A stretch of DNA of 58,515 bases from Bacteroidota bacterium (GCA_024244665.1 JAAEOI010000458.1:1-58515); one strand, 5' to 3'. Numbered from the stretch's first letter, positions 44,108 through 53,127 are shown. Translations and numbers: made by a program. Notes: generated by a model from the sequence alone, not told the origin.

Positions 44108-44444
44108 ACTAATCGGTTTTTTGTGCTGTGAAACTTGTTCAGGTTTTCATTGATAACAAGTACAAATTTAAAGGCAGAATCAATGGTCAACCACACGGAA
44201 TTTGACCAACTCTGATACTTTATTAACTTTTGACCCAGAAAACTTTAGAAAAAGTATTAAAACATAACGTTGACCTTCTCTAATCAATGGGCTCATGAAA
44301 ATGTAGCAATTGAATGTTTTTGATCGCACTGTGGAACTATTGAAAATACTGAATATCCTCGCCCAAAGTAAAAAAATTGAAATTCTGTTAAGGATGGGCT
44401 ATTCCAGCCAGCATGACACTTTCATATTTTGCTAATCAAACTAC
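44108..44444. other. 337-bp intergenic region
   Basis: It separates the nitrilase gene's 3' end from the DUF6259-like gene, both on the minus strand. It contains the promoter and TTGACC repeats. The 44290-44440 part is AT-rich and shows no gene or clear terminator. Confidence 0.5.
44163..44208 (-). promoter_or_regulatory. Promoter with overlapping inverted-repeat operator
   Basis: On the minus strand TAAATTTG (44170-44163) with TTG (44190-44188), spacing 17, fits the loose Bacteroidetes consensus. A perfect 7-bp inverted repeat, TGGTCAA (44184-44190) and TTGACCA (44202-44208) with 11 bp between, covers the -33 element. More TTGACC copies lie at 44230-44235 and 44270-44275. Confidence 0.5.
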
Positions 44445-45368
44445 TCAGCCATAATAATAAATTTCAGGACGTAAGCCGGTATATCTGTGGTTTTGCTTCC
44501 GTAGCTGTTCAACATGTTCGGGGTACACATCGCTGATGACAATTCCTTCCTCATCCCACAGTTCACTAATGAGTTCTCCCTTGGCCCCCGTAATATGGCT
44601 TCCGCCAGGGCAAACGGCTCCTCTTTCGTCAATTCCGCAACAGCAGGAAGTTGGCATGATCATGGAATTGATCAGGGCCAGGTTTTGGACCTCCTTGTGT
44701 CCCCTGCTCCTGCGGTGGTTCATCCAGAACAGCATGGAACATCCCAGGTTTGCATAAGAACGGGTCATTTCAGGAAAGCCCCCGTCATAGCAAATCATAA
44801 TTCCACATTTAAATCCCTTAATATCAAATGTAACAAGTTTATTGCCAGGCTTGTAGAAGGTAGGTTCATGGCGCAATCCACCAAGTCCTTTCCAGAAGAG
44901 ATGGGTTTTATGGTAGTTTGCAACCACGCCATTTTCGGAAACAATGGGTGCGGAAATATAGTAATCATCGCCCTCACGTTCTGTAAGCCCATATATGATG
45001 CGGGCGTCAGTTCCCTTGAGTAGCTCCTGGAATGCCTTGGTGGTTCGTCCCTCAAGCGGCTCAGCAAGTTCCCTGACGTTTTCCACATAGCCCACCAGCA
45101 ATTCTTCATGAAATAATATGACATCAGCTTTCTGTTCCAGTGCTTTAGCGGCATATCCTAAAGCTTTTTTCCTGTTCTCTTCCACCTGACCCGGGTTGCT
45201 GTCCTGTTGTACGATGGCAATCCTCACAGGGCGGGTACCCGATTGTTGCTCCTGATCATGAATTTCAGTGATGGATTTTATGCGGTTGCCATTCGCCAGT
45301 GACCTGCCGAATGTTGCAAGTGAGACTGTCCCTAATGCCGTCCTTTTGAGAAATGATCTTCTTCTCAT
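44445..45368 (-). CDS. Exported carbon-nitrogen hydrolase (nitrilase family), 307 aa
   Basis: A Tat-type signal (MRRRSFLKRTALGTVSLATF) leads into the nitrilase-fold alpha/beta sandwich. The catalytic triad is visible: Glu88 (ILFHEELLVG), Lys154 (YHKTHLF) and Cys193 (MICYDGGFPE). Such enzymes cleave amides, carbamoyls or nitriles; most are cytoplasmic, so export is unusual. It starts 3 bp after the sulfatase/propeller gene and is clearly in its operon. This suggests an amide on the same extracellular glycan. A paralogue-like gene sits at 49201. Confidence 0.85.
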   Translation of the reverse strand: MRRRSFLKRTALGTVSLATFGRSLANGNRIKSITEIHDQEQQSGTRPVRIAIVQQDSNPGQVEENRKKALGYAAKALEQKADVILFHEELLVGYVENVRELAEPLEGRTTKAFQELLKGTDARIIYGLTEREGDDYYISAPIVSENGVVANYHKTHLFWKGLGGLRHEPTFYKPGNKLVTFDIKGFKCGIMICYDGGFPEMTRSYANLGCSMLFWMNHRRSRGHKEVQNLALINSMIMPTSCCCGIDERGAVCPGGSHITGAKGELISELWDEEGIVISDVYPEHVEQLRKQNHRYTGLRPEIYYYG

Positions 45369-45371
45369 ATT

Positions 45372-47774
45372 TTATAATTTCAGGTAACTGATTTGATCCG
45401 GGTCAATCACCACATGCTTTATGGATTGCCTCCGGTAGGTATAGGTAATGTGGAGTAGTCCATCCGATGTCTGTATCATGGCAGGGTAGGAGTATTCACC
45501 TTGCTGGCTCTCCAGGGTCATCACTGGTTTCCAATCTGTTCCGTTTGTTGAAATGGCCAGATTCAGCATATCCCTTCCTTTGTTCTCCGGCGTACGGATG
45601 GTATGGTTGTATACCAGGAGTTGTCTACCGTCTTCCATTGTTAGTGCATCAGTCCCGGCATTCGGGTTTGGAAGTTGGGTGGCGGACATCTTCGTCCATG
45701 TTTGTCCCCCATCCTCGGACCAACTCTGCCCAATCACACGCTGCCTGGTCCTGCATAGTATCTGCAAACCGTCCTTGTCATAGTTAAGGATGCTTGGCTG
45801 AATGGCGTCAAATGCCTCTCCATTGTTGATTGGACCGATAACCTTCCAGGTCTTCCCAAGATCCTCTGTCAGTTCAAAATGCACCTTCCATTTGTCCCTT
45901 GTTTCAGTACTGGATGGACATAGAATGGATCCGTCAGCAAGCTGAACGGGTTTGTTTTTTACCGGTCCAATCAGGTGCCCGAGTCTGTCCTCTCCCAGTT
46001 TGACCGGGCTGGACCAGGTATTTCCCTCATCCTCTGATGTGATCAGCATCCCCCACCACTCTCGTGGACTCGGGCCCACCTTATAAAAAAGCATCAAAGG
46101 TCCTTCTTCTGGCTTAAAGAGGACAGGATTCCAGCATGGGTACCGGAGGCTGTCATTCTGAATCCCATGAGCCACTTCTACAGGACCGGACCATTCCGAT
46201 CCGTTAAATCTAGATGTCCATATTCCCACATCCGGGTTGCTCTCATGAGTACCTCCGAACCATGCAGCAATAAGCCCGGTAGGAGTCTCTTCTACGGTTG
46301 AAGCATGGCACTGGGGTGTGGGTTTGTTCTCCAGTGAATAGATTAATTCCTGTGAAATCACCCCGTTTTCTCCTGTTTTCATCAAGGCAGGAATCCGGTA
46401 CACATCACGATCTGTTTTCCTTGGATAAGCTTCATTATAATCATAGGCCCCATCCATCATGGCGATTATCTTGTTGACTAAATCAGCGTTCCTGTTTGCA
46501 ATGTTATTCTCTTCGCCAGGATCCTTTGCAAGATCATACAGCTCAAAATCAACTCCATCCCGGGTGATATTTCTGATTCCTTTGTAGTTGTCATATCTCA
46601 CTGCCTGCATATACTTCTTACGAACATGCCCGTAATCCCAATACAGGTATTCATGATCTTCTTTTAATTCTCCCCTTATGGCAGGCAGAAAGGATATTCC
46701 GTCTGACCGGATCGCTGTTGGATAATCAACGATTTCAGCAAAAGTGGGCATGACATCCCAAAAAGTGATGACCTCATCACTAACTGTTGATTCAGGAACC
46801 TCCTCCTTCCACCTGACAATAAAAGGAACCCGTATGCCTCCCTCGTACAGGTCCCTTTTCCCTCCTTTCAGGGTACCGTTGGAGTCAAAGAATTCATAGG
46901 CATCAGCCACCTTACTCAGGGGACCGTTATCACTGGTGAAAATCACCAGGGTATTCCCGTCTATTCCCTGTTTTTTCAATAATGCCATGATCAATCCCAC
47001 ATCTCCGTCCAGTCGGGTGATCATCGCTGCATAGTTTTTGGAGGTCTGGGACCACTCCTTGCCTGAATAGGGCTCATCCGAGGGAACAATATAGTAATCA
47101 GGTGTATCTGCCGGATAATCTGAAAAATGAGGAATGGTATATGGCAGGTAAAGGAAGAATGGATGCTGATGGTTTTCCTCGATGAAGGTCAGTGCCTTTT
47201 CCGTATACAGATCCTGTGTATATTCCTGCTTTTGCTCCGCCCTGTTGCCAGATAAAAGTTCTACTTTATCATTTTCCCACAGATAGTGGGGATAATAGAA
47301 GTGTGCCTGGTCCTGATTTAGCTGGCCGTAGTAGTAATCAAAGCCCTGACGTAATGGCACACCCCATGAGCCTGGATCACCCAGGCTGTATTTCCCGATG
47401 CCTCCTGTCATGTAACCGGCCTGTTTCAATAATTCGGCCAGGGTGAAATCATCAGGCTGCAGGAATATTCCATGGGGGATATTATCCCTCACCCGGTTAT
47501 GCCCGTTGTGTACCCCAGTCATCAGGCTGCAGCGGGAGGGAGCACATACACTTGAGCCTGCATAGGCCTGGGTGAAACGCATTCCTTCCATGGCCAGCTT
47601 ATCGATGTTCGGAGTTTGTATTTTATCTTGCCCATAACACCCCAGATCCCCATAACCAAGGTCATCGGCCATAATGAATATGATATTCGGTCTGTTGCCT
47701 TGACCTGCTAAACCAGCATGCAAAACAAAAAGGCAAAGGGCTGTCAATAAAGGTAACCTTGTTGAAAATTTCAT
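45372..47774 (-). CDS. Sulfatase fused to sialidase-type beta-propeller, 800 aa
   Basis: The signal peptide ends near LHAGLAG. The sulfatase domain (about 27-450) has metal Asp37/Asp38 (MADDLGYGD), the formylglycine site CAPSR with Cys77, GGIGKYSLG and FTSDNGP. From about 465 to the end lies a BNR/exo-sialidase-like propeller: AWFGGTHESNPDVGIWTSRF, CWNPVLF, ITSEDEGNTWSSP and SWSEDGGQTWTKM. The two parts would remove a sulfate and act on the exposed sugar. Related propellers in sugar-degradation loci are often not sialidases but lyases or rhamnosidases. Whether the fusion is natural or created by deletion is uncertain. Confidence 0.85.
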   Translation of the reverse strand: MKFSTRLPLLTALCLFVLHAGLAGQGNRPNIIFIMADDLGYGDLGCYGQDKIQTPNIDKLAMEGMRFTQAYAGSSVCAPSRCSLMTGVHNGHNRVRDNIPHGIFLQPDDFTLAELLKQAGYMTGGIGKYSLGDPGSWGVPLRQGFDYYYGQLNQDQAHFYYPHYLWENDKVELLSGNRAEQKQEYTQDLYTEKALTFIEENHQHPFFLYLPYTIPHFSDYPADTPDYYIVPSDEPYSGKEWSQTSKNYAAMITRLDGDVGLIMALLKKQGIDGNTLVIFTSDNGPLSKVADAYEFFDSNGTLKGGKRDLYEGGIRVPFIVRWKEEVPESTVSDEVITFWDVMPTFAEIVDYPTAIRSDGISFLPAIRGELKEDHEYLYWDYGHVRKKYMQAVRYDNYKGIRNITRDGVDFELYDLAKDPGEENNIANRNADLVNKIIAMMDGAYDYNEAYPRKTDRDVYRIPALMKTGENGVISQELIYSLENKPTPQCHASTVEETPTGLIAAWFGGTHESNPDVGIWTSRFNGSEWSGPVEVAHGIQNDSLRYPCWNPVLFKPEEGPLMLFYKVGPSPREWWGMLITSEDEGNTWSSPVKLGEDRLGHLIGPVKNKPVQLADGSILCPSSTETRDKWKVHFELTEDLGKTWKVIGPINNGEAFDAIQPSILNYDKDGLQILCRTRQRVIGQSWSEDGGQTWTKMSATQLPNPNAGTDALTMEDGRQLLVYNHTIRTPENKGRDMLNLAISTNGTDWKPVMTLESQQGEYSYPAMIQTSDGLLHITYTYRRQSIKHVVIDPDQISYLKL

Positions 47775-48092
47775 GATTGGAGTTCATCTTTGTGAATGAG
47801 AAAAAACAAATGATACAATGCGAGGCAGTCTTCCCCTCTTAGAACCGGGGATGAATGTTTTCTGGAATAATAAATATCTGTTAATAGATATAAAATATCC
47901 ACTTATTAACTATTATAGCTAATGGATGGCTATTTTTTATAATTCCCCCCGAATAATTTTCTTCCTTGGTGTCGACTTCGGCGCTGTTTGGACCATTTTC
48001 CAGTAGAAGACCATCTTGACAGGCCAACAGACGTTGAAAATCCCCCGCATCCCCCGCATCCTGGAAGCTGTAGCGGAATCCTGTCAGGGAAA
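47775..48092. other. 318-bp intergenic region, no gene seen
   Basis: It separates two minus-strand operons. The half nearest the sulfatase gene is AT-rich (47870-47945) and probably promoter-bearing, though no exact TTG-N20-TAnnTTTG was found. Nearer 48050 are two tandem copies of CCCCCGCAT. Open frames on both strands look accidental. Confidence 0.4.
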
Positions 48093-49175
48093 TTATTCGC
48101 TTATCCAGGGTTTGACACCCGCTTCTCTTGCCATTTCAATGTCATAGAGGTAGATGCCCTGCCCAACTCCTGCTTCCAGGGTGGATGACGGTACCTGGAA
48201 AGCGATAAACCGCCCGTCGTCACTCACCACAGGATTGGTTCCTTTGAAACGGCCGCTCTCTGCAAAAAAGGTAAGCCGAACCATCTCTCCACTGCCATCC
48301 AGCTTAAGCCTGTAAAAATCTACATTTTCAGCCCATTTTCCGATGGTGCTTTCCCTGTCTGACTCTACCAGGGTGTAGTTCCCATCGGGAAAAGCACCTT
48401 CTGGTTCCTCATGGGTTTCTGGAGCGTTGGTATAGTTGAACAGCTCACCGGTTTCAATATCCACTCCAAAAGTTTCTACCCCCAGAGTGGATTGGAAGAT
48501 CAGCTCATTCTCTCGCGTGGGCCTGAAATTCTGGGTTTCAAGAATTGCTCCCTCAATATCCGGATGGGTGTTGTCGATCACCATTCGCTGGTTCAGCAAT
48601 AGGGGTCTGCCAGTACTGTAATCGATATCGGCCACCCAGATGGCAAAATATCCTACGGGTTTGCGTTCAAATCCCCAGTTCTGGGTCCAGGCCACCCTCA
48701 GCCTCGTTCTTGAGATGGCCGGTCCCTCAAAACAATAGGTGCCCAGCCTCACCGCGGGTTCCTTTAAAGATTTGTCCAATACCCACAACTCAGATCGAAA
48801 TCGCCTCCATTCAAAGGATTCCTCCGGGTTGAACTGCCTGGTTCCCGAGAGCAATATATCTCCATTGGCCAGATAGAGGGCCCTGGTATATCCCCCATGG
48901 TAATAGTGGTGGGTAAGGGGAGTGATAATTCCGGTCTTTAGCTCCAATTCATAGGCGTCACCAAAGGTTCTGTTCAGGAATAGGATCTTTGTCCCGTCAT
49001 GTGAGAAATCTGCCCGTTCCCCAAAATGCGTGAGCCGTTTAATATAAGTGGGGTGTTCCTCATCGGTCCACGCCTTTGAACCTTCTGTTTGTTGAGCTGA
49101 AGCTTGGGTAATGGAGCAAATGAAGACAAGAACAAATACCAGCTTTGTCCAATATCTAAGTAGTTTTGCGTTCAT
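48093..49175 (-). CDS. Secreted TolB/PL22-like beta-propeller, 360 aa
   Basis: After a signal peptide (LVFVLVFICSITQASA) the protein consists of PD40/WD-type blades: ADFSHDGTKILFLNRTFGDA, ISRTRLRVAWTQNWG and VVSDDGRFIAFQVPSSTL. Similar propellers include TolB and the oligogalacturonate lyases of family PL22. The catalytic His set of PL22 cannot be confirmed by eye. It is the last gene of the long operon, 25 bp after the second nitrilase gene. A role in cleaving or binding oligosaccharides is likely. Confidence 0.65.
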   Translation of the reverse strand: MNAKLLRYWTKLVFVLVFICSITQASAQQTEGSKAWTDEEHPTYIKRLTHFGERADFSHDGTKILFLNRTFGDAYELELKTGIITPLTHHYYHGGYTRALYLANGDILLSGTRQFNPEESFEWRRFRSELWVLDKSLKEPAVRLGTYCFEGPAISRTRLRVAWTQNWGFERKPVGYFAIWVADIDYSTGRPLLLNQRMVIDNTHPDIEGAILETQNFRPTRENELIFQSTLGVETFGVDIETGELFNYTNAPETHEEPEGAFPDGNYTLVESDRESTIGKWAENVDFYRLKLDGSGEMVRLTFFAESGRFKGTNPVVSDDGRFIAFQVPSSTLEAGVGQGIYLYDIEMAREAGVKPWISE

Positions 49176-49200
49176 TTTTGAATAGATTTTATGAGCGTAT

Positions 49201-50169
49201 CTACGGCTGTTTTCCTGGTATGTCCATCAAAATCTCCTGGTAAATATCTGGCCTTCGCTGTTGTGCATTCCTGTTATGAACACGGGCATCACGAACTCGT
49301 TTCAGATTAAGTGTGGCGGTAATGTATTGTTCCCCACTATCGATACATGATGCTTTGATATTTTGCGGCCATTCTGCAATCTTGGTCCCGCTTCCATAGG
49401 CCTGGTTGGTGCATATCATTGAAACTGTGTTATGCCACATAGCAGTTTTTACAATGTGATCTTCCACCGATCCATAGCGGCTGTTGGGCCAAACCAGTAT
49501 TTCAGCACCCTTAAGTGCAAGGATCCGGAAGGGTTCCGGGAACCAGCCGTCGTAGCAGGTAAGGATCCCGATCGTTGCAAAGTCCAGCTCAAATATCGGA
49601 AATTCCTCTCCTCTTTTCATAATCCATTCCGGATCATTTTCCAGGAACCACTGTTCATCCTTTCCGGCGGGAGGCATACTGAAAGCAGGTTGACCTTCAT
49701 ATTTGTCTACCGCCGCATGGGTTTTGTAGTATTTTCCTTCAATTTCCCCGTTTCGGCCAAAAAGGAGAATGGCATTGGCAAAGCTGCCATCCTCAAACAC
49801 CTCCCAGCTGCCGATAATCACATAGATATTGTTACGGGAAGCAGCTTCTGCAATGGCCTCCGTCTCCTTCCCGGGAATCTGGATCCTGCCCATAACATAC
49901 TCTGGAAAGACCACCAGCTGAGCCCTGTCTTTTGCTGCCCGTTCTATGTATGGAATCACCTTGCCGACCAGGTCAATCTCCAGACCGGGTGTTACGGTTT
50001 TATCATATCCTGTCAGCTGAACAGCCGCCACTTTTACATGGTCGGGTTCCGGACTCTTTTCTTGAGCATTTAAACTGATGCTGTTTCCGAAAACAGGCAG
50101 AAGCATCAGAATGACCATCATTGCACTCTGAATTTTTTTCATTTTCATTGGTAGCACCTTGTTTCTCAT
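49201..50169 (-). CDS. Exported carbon-nitrogen hydrolase (nitrilase family), 322 aa
   Basis: A hydrophobic signal (MKKIQSAMMVILMLLPVFGN) precedes the nitrilase fold; ATG at 50148 is an alternative start. The triad is intact: Glu90 (VVFPEYVMG), Lys149 (YYKTHAA) and Cys205 (ILTCYDGWFPE). The CYDGWFPE block closely matches CYDGGFPE of the enzyme at 44445. The substrate is unknown; N-carbamoyl, amide or N-acyl groups are possible. It lies 7 bp after the GH42-like lipoprotein gene and 25 bp before the propeller gene, fully embedded in a glycan operon. Confidence 0.85.
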   Translation of the reverse strand: MRNKVLPMKMKKIQSAMMVILMLLPVFGNSISLNAQEKSPEPDHVKVAAVQLTGYDKTVTPGLEIDLVGKVIPYIERAAKDRAQLVVFPEYVMGRIQIPGKETEAIAEAASRNNIYVIIGSWEVFEDGSFANAILLFGRNGEIEGKYYKTHAAVDKYEGQPAFSMPPAGKDEQWFLENDPEWIMKRGEEFPIFELDFATIGILTCYDGWFPEPFRILALKGAEILVWPNSRYGSVEDHIVKTAMWHNTVSMICTNQAYGSGTKIAEWPQNIKASCIDSGEQYITATLNLKRVRDARVHNRNAQQRRPDIYQEILMDIPGKQP

Positions 50170-50176
50170 CGCATCA

Positions 50177-51493
50177 TCACTTTGTCTTTGTTAAATCAAT
50201 AATTGCAGAGCCACCTGGTTCCAGTTGCCATTCCAAAAGTGAGTTCACATTCCCGGCAGGTTTTGCAGCAATGGATGTAAACAGCTGATCCGTTTTCCAA
50301 CCGGGTGAAAGCGAAAGCGAAAATGAGGCCCCCTCTTCACAGCTGGCATTGGATAAAACCAGACGGATTGTTTGGTCTTTTGCGAATGTACCAACCACCA
50401 CATTGGCCATGTCGCCTGAAGGAGTTGCCATGGGAGAGGAGCCCTCAATAAGGACACCGGCCTCATAGCGCGCCACATTCTGATTATCCCATTCCATGAG
50501 CCCCTTACCGGCTTTCTTTAGATATAAATTGGCCTCACGCACATGGTCATATACCCTTGTTCGATTGCCATTAATATCAATCATGGCGTTATAGTGTGAT
50601 TCGATCAAGGGTGGGGCAGCACCTTCTTCCTGTTGCAGTCCCTGGTCGGGCAGTGGGGTCCAGTAAGAGAACCAACCCACTCCATGGGTACCATATGGCA
50701 GAGCAGTATTCACCTGCCACAGTATGCCGGCCCGGGTTGGAACCCGAAGATGCTCTGTTATACCCTGACTTTGCAAGAATATCATAAATGGAATCCCGGC
50801 TTCACGTGTCTCTTCTCTGACAATTTTCAGATCATTGTACCAGACTTCGTACCAGGTTACACCCTCCCTGAGCGCATAGTTATCGTATGCGAGCAACCGC
50901 GGTTTTACAATCTCAATAAATGACCGGATATAGGAGCGGTAATCTTCGAATCCCAGCTGGATCGGACTTCCATAGGATGGAAACAGGTTAATCAATGGTT
51001 CGTTGATGGGATCCCTAATTTTAAAGGCTTGTGCAATTTTCCCGAGTGCAGGAAACATGGAGGCATTGGGTTCATCCTTTACCACATAGCCTGCAAATGC
51101 AGGATGTCCATTATAACTTTCCACCACCTGATGAATGACTGCTGTGTCTACTTCGATATCCGGCTTCAGTGCAAATGGTAAAATCCTCATATCGATGGGA
51201 ACAATCCTGAAACCTGCTTTTTCAGCAAGATCCATAGCCTTAAGGTTTTGCTCCTCATTGAAAGTCCCATTCCCAGGAACCAGGTATTCAATTCCTGCCT
51301 CTTCAATTTCCTGATATCTTTCCAGGGTAACCTCTTCCAGCGGAGGACCGGAATAGGCCATGATGATAAATTCAGTTAACAGGCCGGCCTCGTTCTGTGG
51401 GTTACTTGCTGGCTCATTATTTTTACCGGTACTGCAACCCAAAAGGAATGGGATCAGAATACCAACAGCCATATGTTTTATCAGATTTCTCAT
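50177..51493 (-). CDS. GH42-like TIM-barrel lipoprotein, 438 aa
   Basis: The lipobox IPFLLGC puts the lipid on Cys20. A TIM barrel follows: LERYQEIEEAGIEYLVPGNG, FAGYVVKDEPNASMFPAL with a candidate acid/base Glu, AYDNYALREG and GTHGVGWFSYW with its aromatic platform. A small beta domain ends the protein (LVLSNASCEEGASFSLSLSP). The shape is that of beta-galactosidase-like barrels, but no family number can be given. It probably acts at the cell surface as part of the eight-gene operon. Confidence 0.65.
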   Translation of the reverse strand: MRNLIKHMAVGILIPFLLGCSTGKNNEPASNPQNEAGLLTEFIIMAYSGPPLEEVTLERYQEIEEAGIEYLVPGNGTFNEEQNLKAMDLAEKAGFRIVPIDMRILPFALKPDIEVDTAVIHQVVESYNGHPAFAGYVVKDEPNASMFPALGKIAQAFKIRDPINEPLINLFPSYGSPIQLGFEDYRSYIRSFIEIVKPRLLAYDNYALREGVTWYEVWYNDLKIVREETREAGIPFMIFLQSQGITEHLRVPTRAGILWQVNTALPYGTHGVGWFSYWTPLPDQGLQQEEGAAPPLIESHYNAMIDINGNRTRVYDHVREANLYLKKAGKGLMEWDNQNVARYEAGVLIEGSSPMATPSGDMANVVVGTFAKDQTIRLVLSNASCEEGASFSLSLSPGWKTDQLFTSIAAKPAGNVNSLLEWQLEPGGSAIIDLTKTK

Positions 51494-51503
51494 TCAAATG
51501 GTT

Positions 51504-52274
51504 TTAAAGCTTATCGGGTTCAATGGCATCAAACTCCTTTCTCATTCTTTTGTACCAATCCTCCAGGGTAGCCTCCACAAAATAGATTCTTGTGAGGGCC
51601 GCAGCTGTCTCTCCGGGTTTTAGCGGACCAAATGTCGGGGCGCTGTGTATGCATGAGTACTCCCGGTTCTGAAAGGTATAGAGGGCAGGCTTGGATACCA
51701 CCGCCACCATATGCGTGTCGTCCCTGGAGCGGATCGCCATCCAGCCTTCGATGGCCACATTTTCCGGGGTTGACTTAAATGCGTTTACAAAAGGAATGTC
51801 TTTTCCCTCAGGAGCACCTTCCACGCTATAGAGCTGGAGGGCAGGACGGGGTCCGAAGATCCGCGGAAGCTCGGTCAGCCGTTTGAATTCACCATCTGAT
51901 CTTACCCAGTGGCGCTTTCCTTCATGGTCACGTATGGAAACGGCATCCCCATTGTTAAAGCAGTTGAAAGCCTGGGTTTCACCCCATTTTTCTTTACTCT
52001 TGTTGGTTAGCCGAATTACAAAATCGACATAGTCAGAGTGAATATTCACACTGATGGTGTACTCAAGCACCTCATCCACCCAGCCCCGGCCAGTCCAGTC
52101 TCCATTATCGAGCTCCTGCCAGGAGCATTTAATCACATCAAACCAGCGGGATTGATCGGTGGCCCCAATACTTTCAGGAAAGTTCACTTTAAAGATCGCA
52201 CCTTCGAAACCCGGTACGTTTATAATCTGGGCACCCATCTGATCCGGGGGTGCCATGAATTTGATTTTGTTCAT
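51504..52274 (-). CDS. Unknown beta-rich protein, 256 aa
   Basis: No signal peptide is seen, so it is cytoplasmic. The chain is rich in beta strands (GAIFKVNFPESIG, EYTISVNIHSDYVDFVIRLT, HMVAVVSKPALYTFQNREYS) and in charged aromatic residues, consistent with a galactose-mutarotase-like or lectin-like sandwich. No family is recognised. It lies 7 bp after the FGE-like gene and 10 bp before the GH42-like lipoprotein gene, implying a role with the breakdown products or a loss of its export signal. Confidence 0.6.
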   Translation of the reverse strand: MNKIKFMAPPDQMGAQIINVPGFEGAIFKVNFPESIGATDQSRWFDVIKCSWQELDNGDWTGRGWVDEVLEYTISVNIHSDYVDFVIRLTNKSKEKWGETQAFNCFNNGDAVSIRDHEGKRHWVRSDGEFKRLTELPRIFGPRPALQLYSVEGAPEGKDIPFVNAFKSTPENVAIEGWMAIRSRDDTHMVAVVSKPALYTFQNREYSCIHSAPTFGPLKPGETAAALTRIYFVEATLEDWYKRMRKEFDAIEPDKL

Positions 52275-52281
52275 CGTTAGC

Positions 52282-53112
52282 TTATTTTACACATCGAAAA
52301 CCGTAAAAAGAACTCGGGTTGTTAATATGACCGCTATTGCCGCGGGCAGCTGGGCGCAGGTCGAGTCGTTCTGTTGTGATCCATGCACCTCCTTTCAGGA
52401 AGGCTGAATACTTTACAGCCCTGTCTAGTTGTGAATCATCAGCTGGTCCGTCACTGCACCATTCGAAAAGGTTGCCGGCCATATCCATAATCCCATAGGG
52501 ACTTGCCCCTGCAGGGTGTGCATCTACCGGGTCAGTAGTTAAGTTATTATCCCCGGAACGATTCCAGCAGCAAGCCTCCGGATCGAATTCATCTCCCCAT
52601 GGAAAAAGCCTTCCATCTGTCCCCCGTGCAGCCTTCTCCCATTCTGCCTCGACAGGCAGTCGTTTGCCCTTCCATTTTGCATAGGCCAAGGCATCCTCCT
52701 GGTTGACACAGCATACAGGATGGTTCAAAATTTCAGTTCCGGGAGCGGAATCCTTCCAATGCTTCGGGGAGGTGTGGCCGGTCTCCTGGCAAAATTCAAG
52801 GTACTGTTTATTGGTAACCGGATACTTGTCCATATAAAAGTCAGGTAAATCAACCTCCCTTTGAGGAGTCTCATGACTCAGCCATGAGGGGTGGTACCCA
52901 AACCGGGAAGCAAACTCCGCAACCTGTTCAGAGGTGGTCCCCATCAGGAAACTACCCGCCGGGATCAGTATCATTTCGTCGGGCCCGCTTTTCGTCGAAC
53001 CTGCTTTTCCGGAAACCATTCGCGTACCTGCACGGCTCATACCCGGTAAACCGAGTAGAAGTCCGCCGGCAGACCCAATCAGCAAACGGTTAATAAATGG
53101 TCTTCTCTTCAT
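52282..53112 (-). CDS. FGE/SUMF1-like domain protein without the catalytic cysteines
   Basis: A Tat-like signal (KRRPFINRLLIGSAGGLLLG) precedes the formylglycine-generating-enzyme fold: MILIPAGSFLMGTTSEQVAE, MDKYPVTNKQYLEFC, KGKRLPVEAEWEKAARGTDG, MDMAGNLFEWCSDGP and the end YGFRCVK. True oxygen-dependent FGEs carry a Cys pair in the GGS...CYRYRCAAR region. Here that region reads GGAWITTERLDLRPAARG with none. It is therefore unlikely to mature the sulfatase at 45372 and may serve as a binding or different oxidase-like protein. Confidence 0.8.
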   Translation of the reverse strand: MKRRPFINRLLIGSAGGLLLGLPGMSRAGTRMVSGKAGSTKSGPDEMILIPAGSFLMGTTSEQVAEFASRFGYHPSWLSHETPQREVDLPDFYMDKYPVTNKQYLEFCQETGHTSPKHWKDSAPGTEILNHPVCCVNQEDALAYAKWKGKRLPVEAEWEKAARGTDGRLFPWGDEFDPEACCWNRSGDNNLTTDPVDAHPAGASPYGIMDMAGNLFEWCSDGPADDSQLDRAVKYSAFLKGGAWITTERLDLRPAARGNSGHINNPSSFYGFRCVK

Positions 53113-53127
53113 AATGTCTTATATTAT

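Noticed and set aside
44394..44409. Partial rha-type box near TGGGCTAT
   Set aside because: Only the first half matches and no TTG follows at 9 bp.
47990..48092. Protein-like minus-strand frames between the two right-hand operons
   Set aside because: More than one frame is open and none resembles a family; the CCCCCGCAT duplication biases composition.
49432..50073. 213-codon plus-strand ORF
   Set aside because: It is the antisense shadow of the second nitrilase gene, whose catalytic residues are all present.
52282..53112. Sulfatase-maturing formylglycine-generating enzyme
   Set aside because: The fold is right but the catalytic cysteine pair is missing.
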